6,344 nucleotides of DNA, from the NCBI GenBank assembly GCA_028701165.1, contig JAQVRG010000098.1, forward strand, positions 1 through 6,344. The letters are read 5' to 3'. The stretch is from Eubacteriales bacterium. Its GTDB lineage: Bacteria; Bacillota; Clostridia; Christensenellales; CAG-138. Each line of letters opens with the position of its first letter. The stretch's first letter is position 1. Below, in pieces: positions 6,229 through 6,344 of this stretch. The position numbers and the translations under genes were made by a program. The notes beneath the pieces are model-generated. The model worked only from the letters and a program-made list of their open reading frames with translations, had not been told where the DNA came from and did not search any database.

Positions 6229-6344
6229 CCGGATTCTCCAGCGTAACGCGCGCGATCTTGCCCGCGCGATATTCGTCCAATACAATGCGCGCCGCCCGTT
6301 CCGTGTCGAGTTCCCGGCCGGGCAGTATAAAGCCGCGGCTTTCG
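6215..6344 (-). CDS. rbgA: Ribosome biogenesis GTPase RbgA (YlqF), C-terminal end only
   Basis: This is the last 42 codons and stop of a minus-strand gene entering from the right edge; the first complete codon begins at 6343. The visible tail ends with ...RIVLDEYRAGKIARVTLENP followed by DEVE and TGA. It matches the usual end of RbgA/YlqF, a helix and then a 'FR.GKLGR..LE.P'-like strand. RbgA is a circularly permuted GTPase needed for late assembly of the large ribosomal subunit. The GTPase motifs lie outside the window, so the call rests on this tail plus the downstream rnhB, its usual neighbour in Firmicutes. The stop lies 14 bp inside rnhB in another frame, which points to co-transcription and possible translational coupling. 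Confidence 0.8.
   Translation of the reverse strand, partial: ESRGFILPGRELDTERAARIVLDEYRAGKIARVTLENPDEVE

Noticed and set aside
5677..6246. Plus-strand frame of 189 codons opposite rnhB
   Set aside because: Antisense shadow of RNase HII, with basic low-complexity composition and no family signature.
6229..6285. Upstream ATG that would lengthen RNase HII by 19 residues
   Set aside because: The extension is basic and non-conserved, overlaps the rbgA 3' end in another frame, and has a poorer ribosome site than the ATG at 6228, which has GGAG 7 nt upstream.

Overview
The window reads as the chromosome of a moderately GC-rich anaerobic Firmicute, most likely in class Clostridia. This is inferred from gene order and protein style, not from a search. 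Every recognisable gene lies on the minus strand, so the biological order runs from the right end to the left: rbgA (3' end only), rnhB, a YraN/UPF0102 gene, a giant membrane glycosyltransferase, a GtrA-family gene, and the 5' half of a comM/yifB-type gene.

Right part (5249-6344): a tightly packed housekeeping block. The rbgA 3' end overlaps the rnhB start by 14 bp, and rnhB overlaps the yraN start by 4 bp (ATGA). In many Firmicutes this set (rbgA-rnhB-yraN) continues directly into comM/yifB, dprA and topA.

Middle part (961-5248): a two-gene glycosylation cassette sits between yraN and yifB. It has its own 103-bp leader with a plausible promoter. The first gene encodes a 1224-residue fusion: a signal peptide, a carbohydrate-binding-like beta domain, a Gpi18-like GT-C glycosyltransferase, a second extracellular beta domain, and a GT39 protein O-mannosyltransferase-like module. 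The second gene, 12 bp downstream, encodes a GtrA-family membrane protein, a family linked to moving polyprenyl-phosphate sugars across the membrane. The inferred job is glycan assembly or protein O-glycosylation on the outer face of the membrane using lipid-linked sugar donors.

Left part (1-936): yifB begins normally, but homology stops abruptly after residue 270, just past the Walker A segment. From position 127 leftwards the sequence looks like the terminus of an IS21-like insertion sequence: it ends in CA and carries four TGTTCA-type repeats at 22-23 bp spacing. The gene is therefore probably broken by a mobile element whose body lies outside the window. No RNA genes, CRISPR arrays or convincing terminators were seen.
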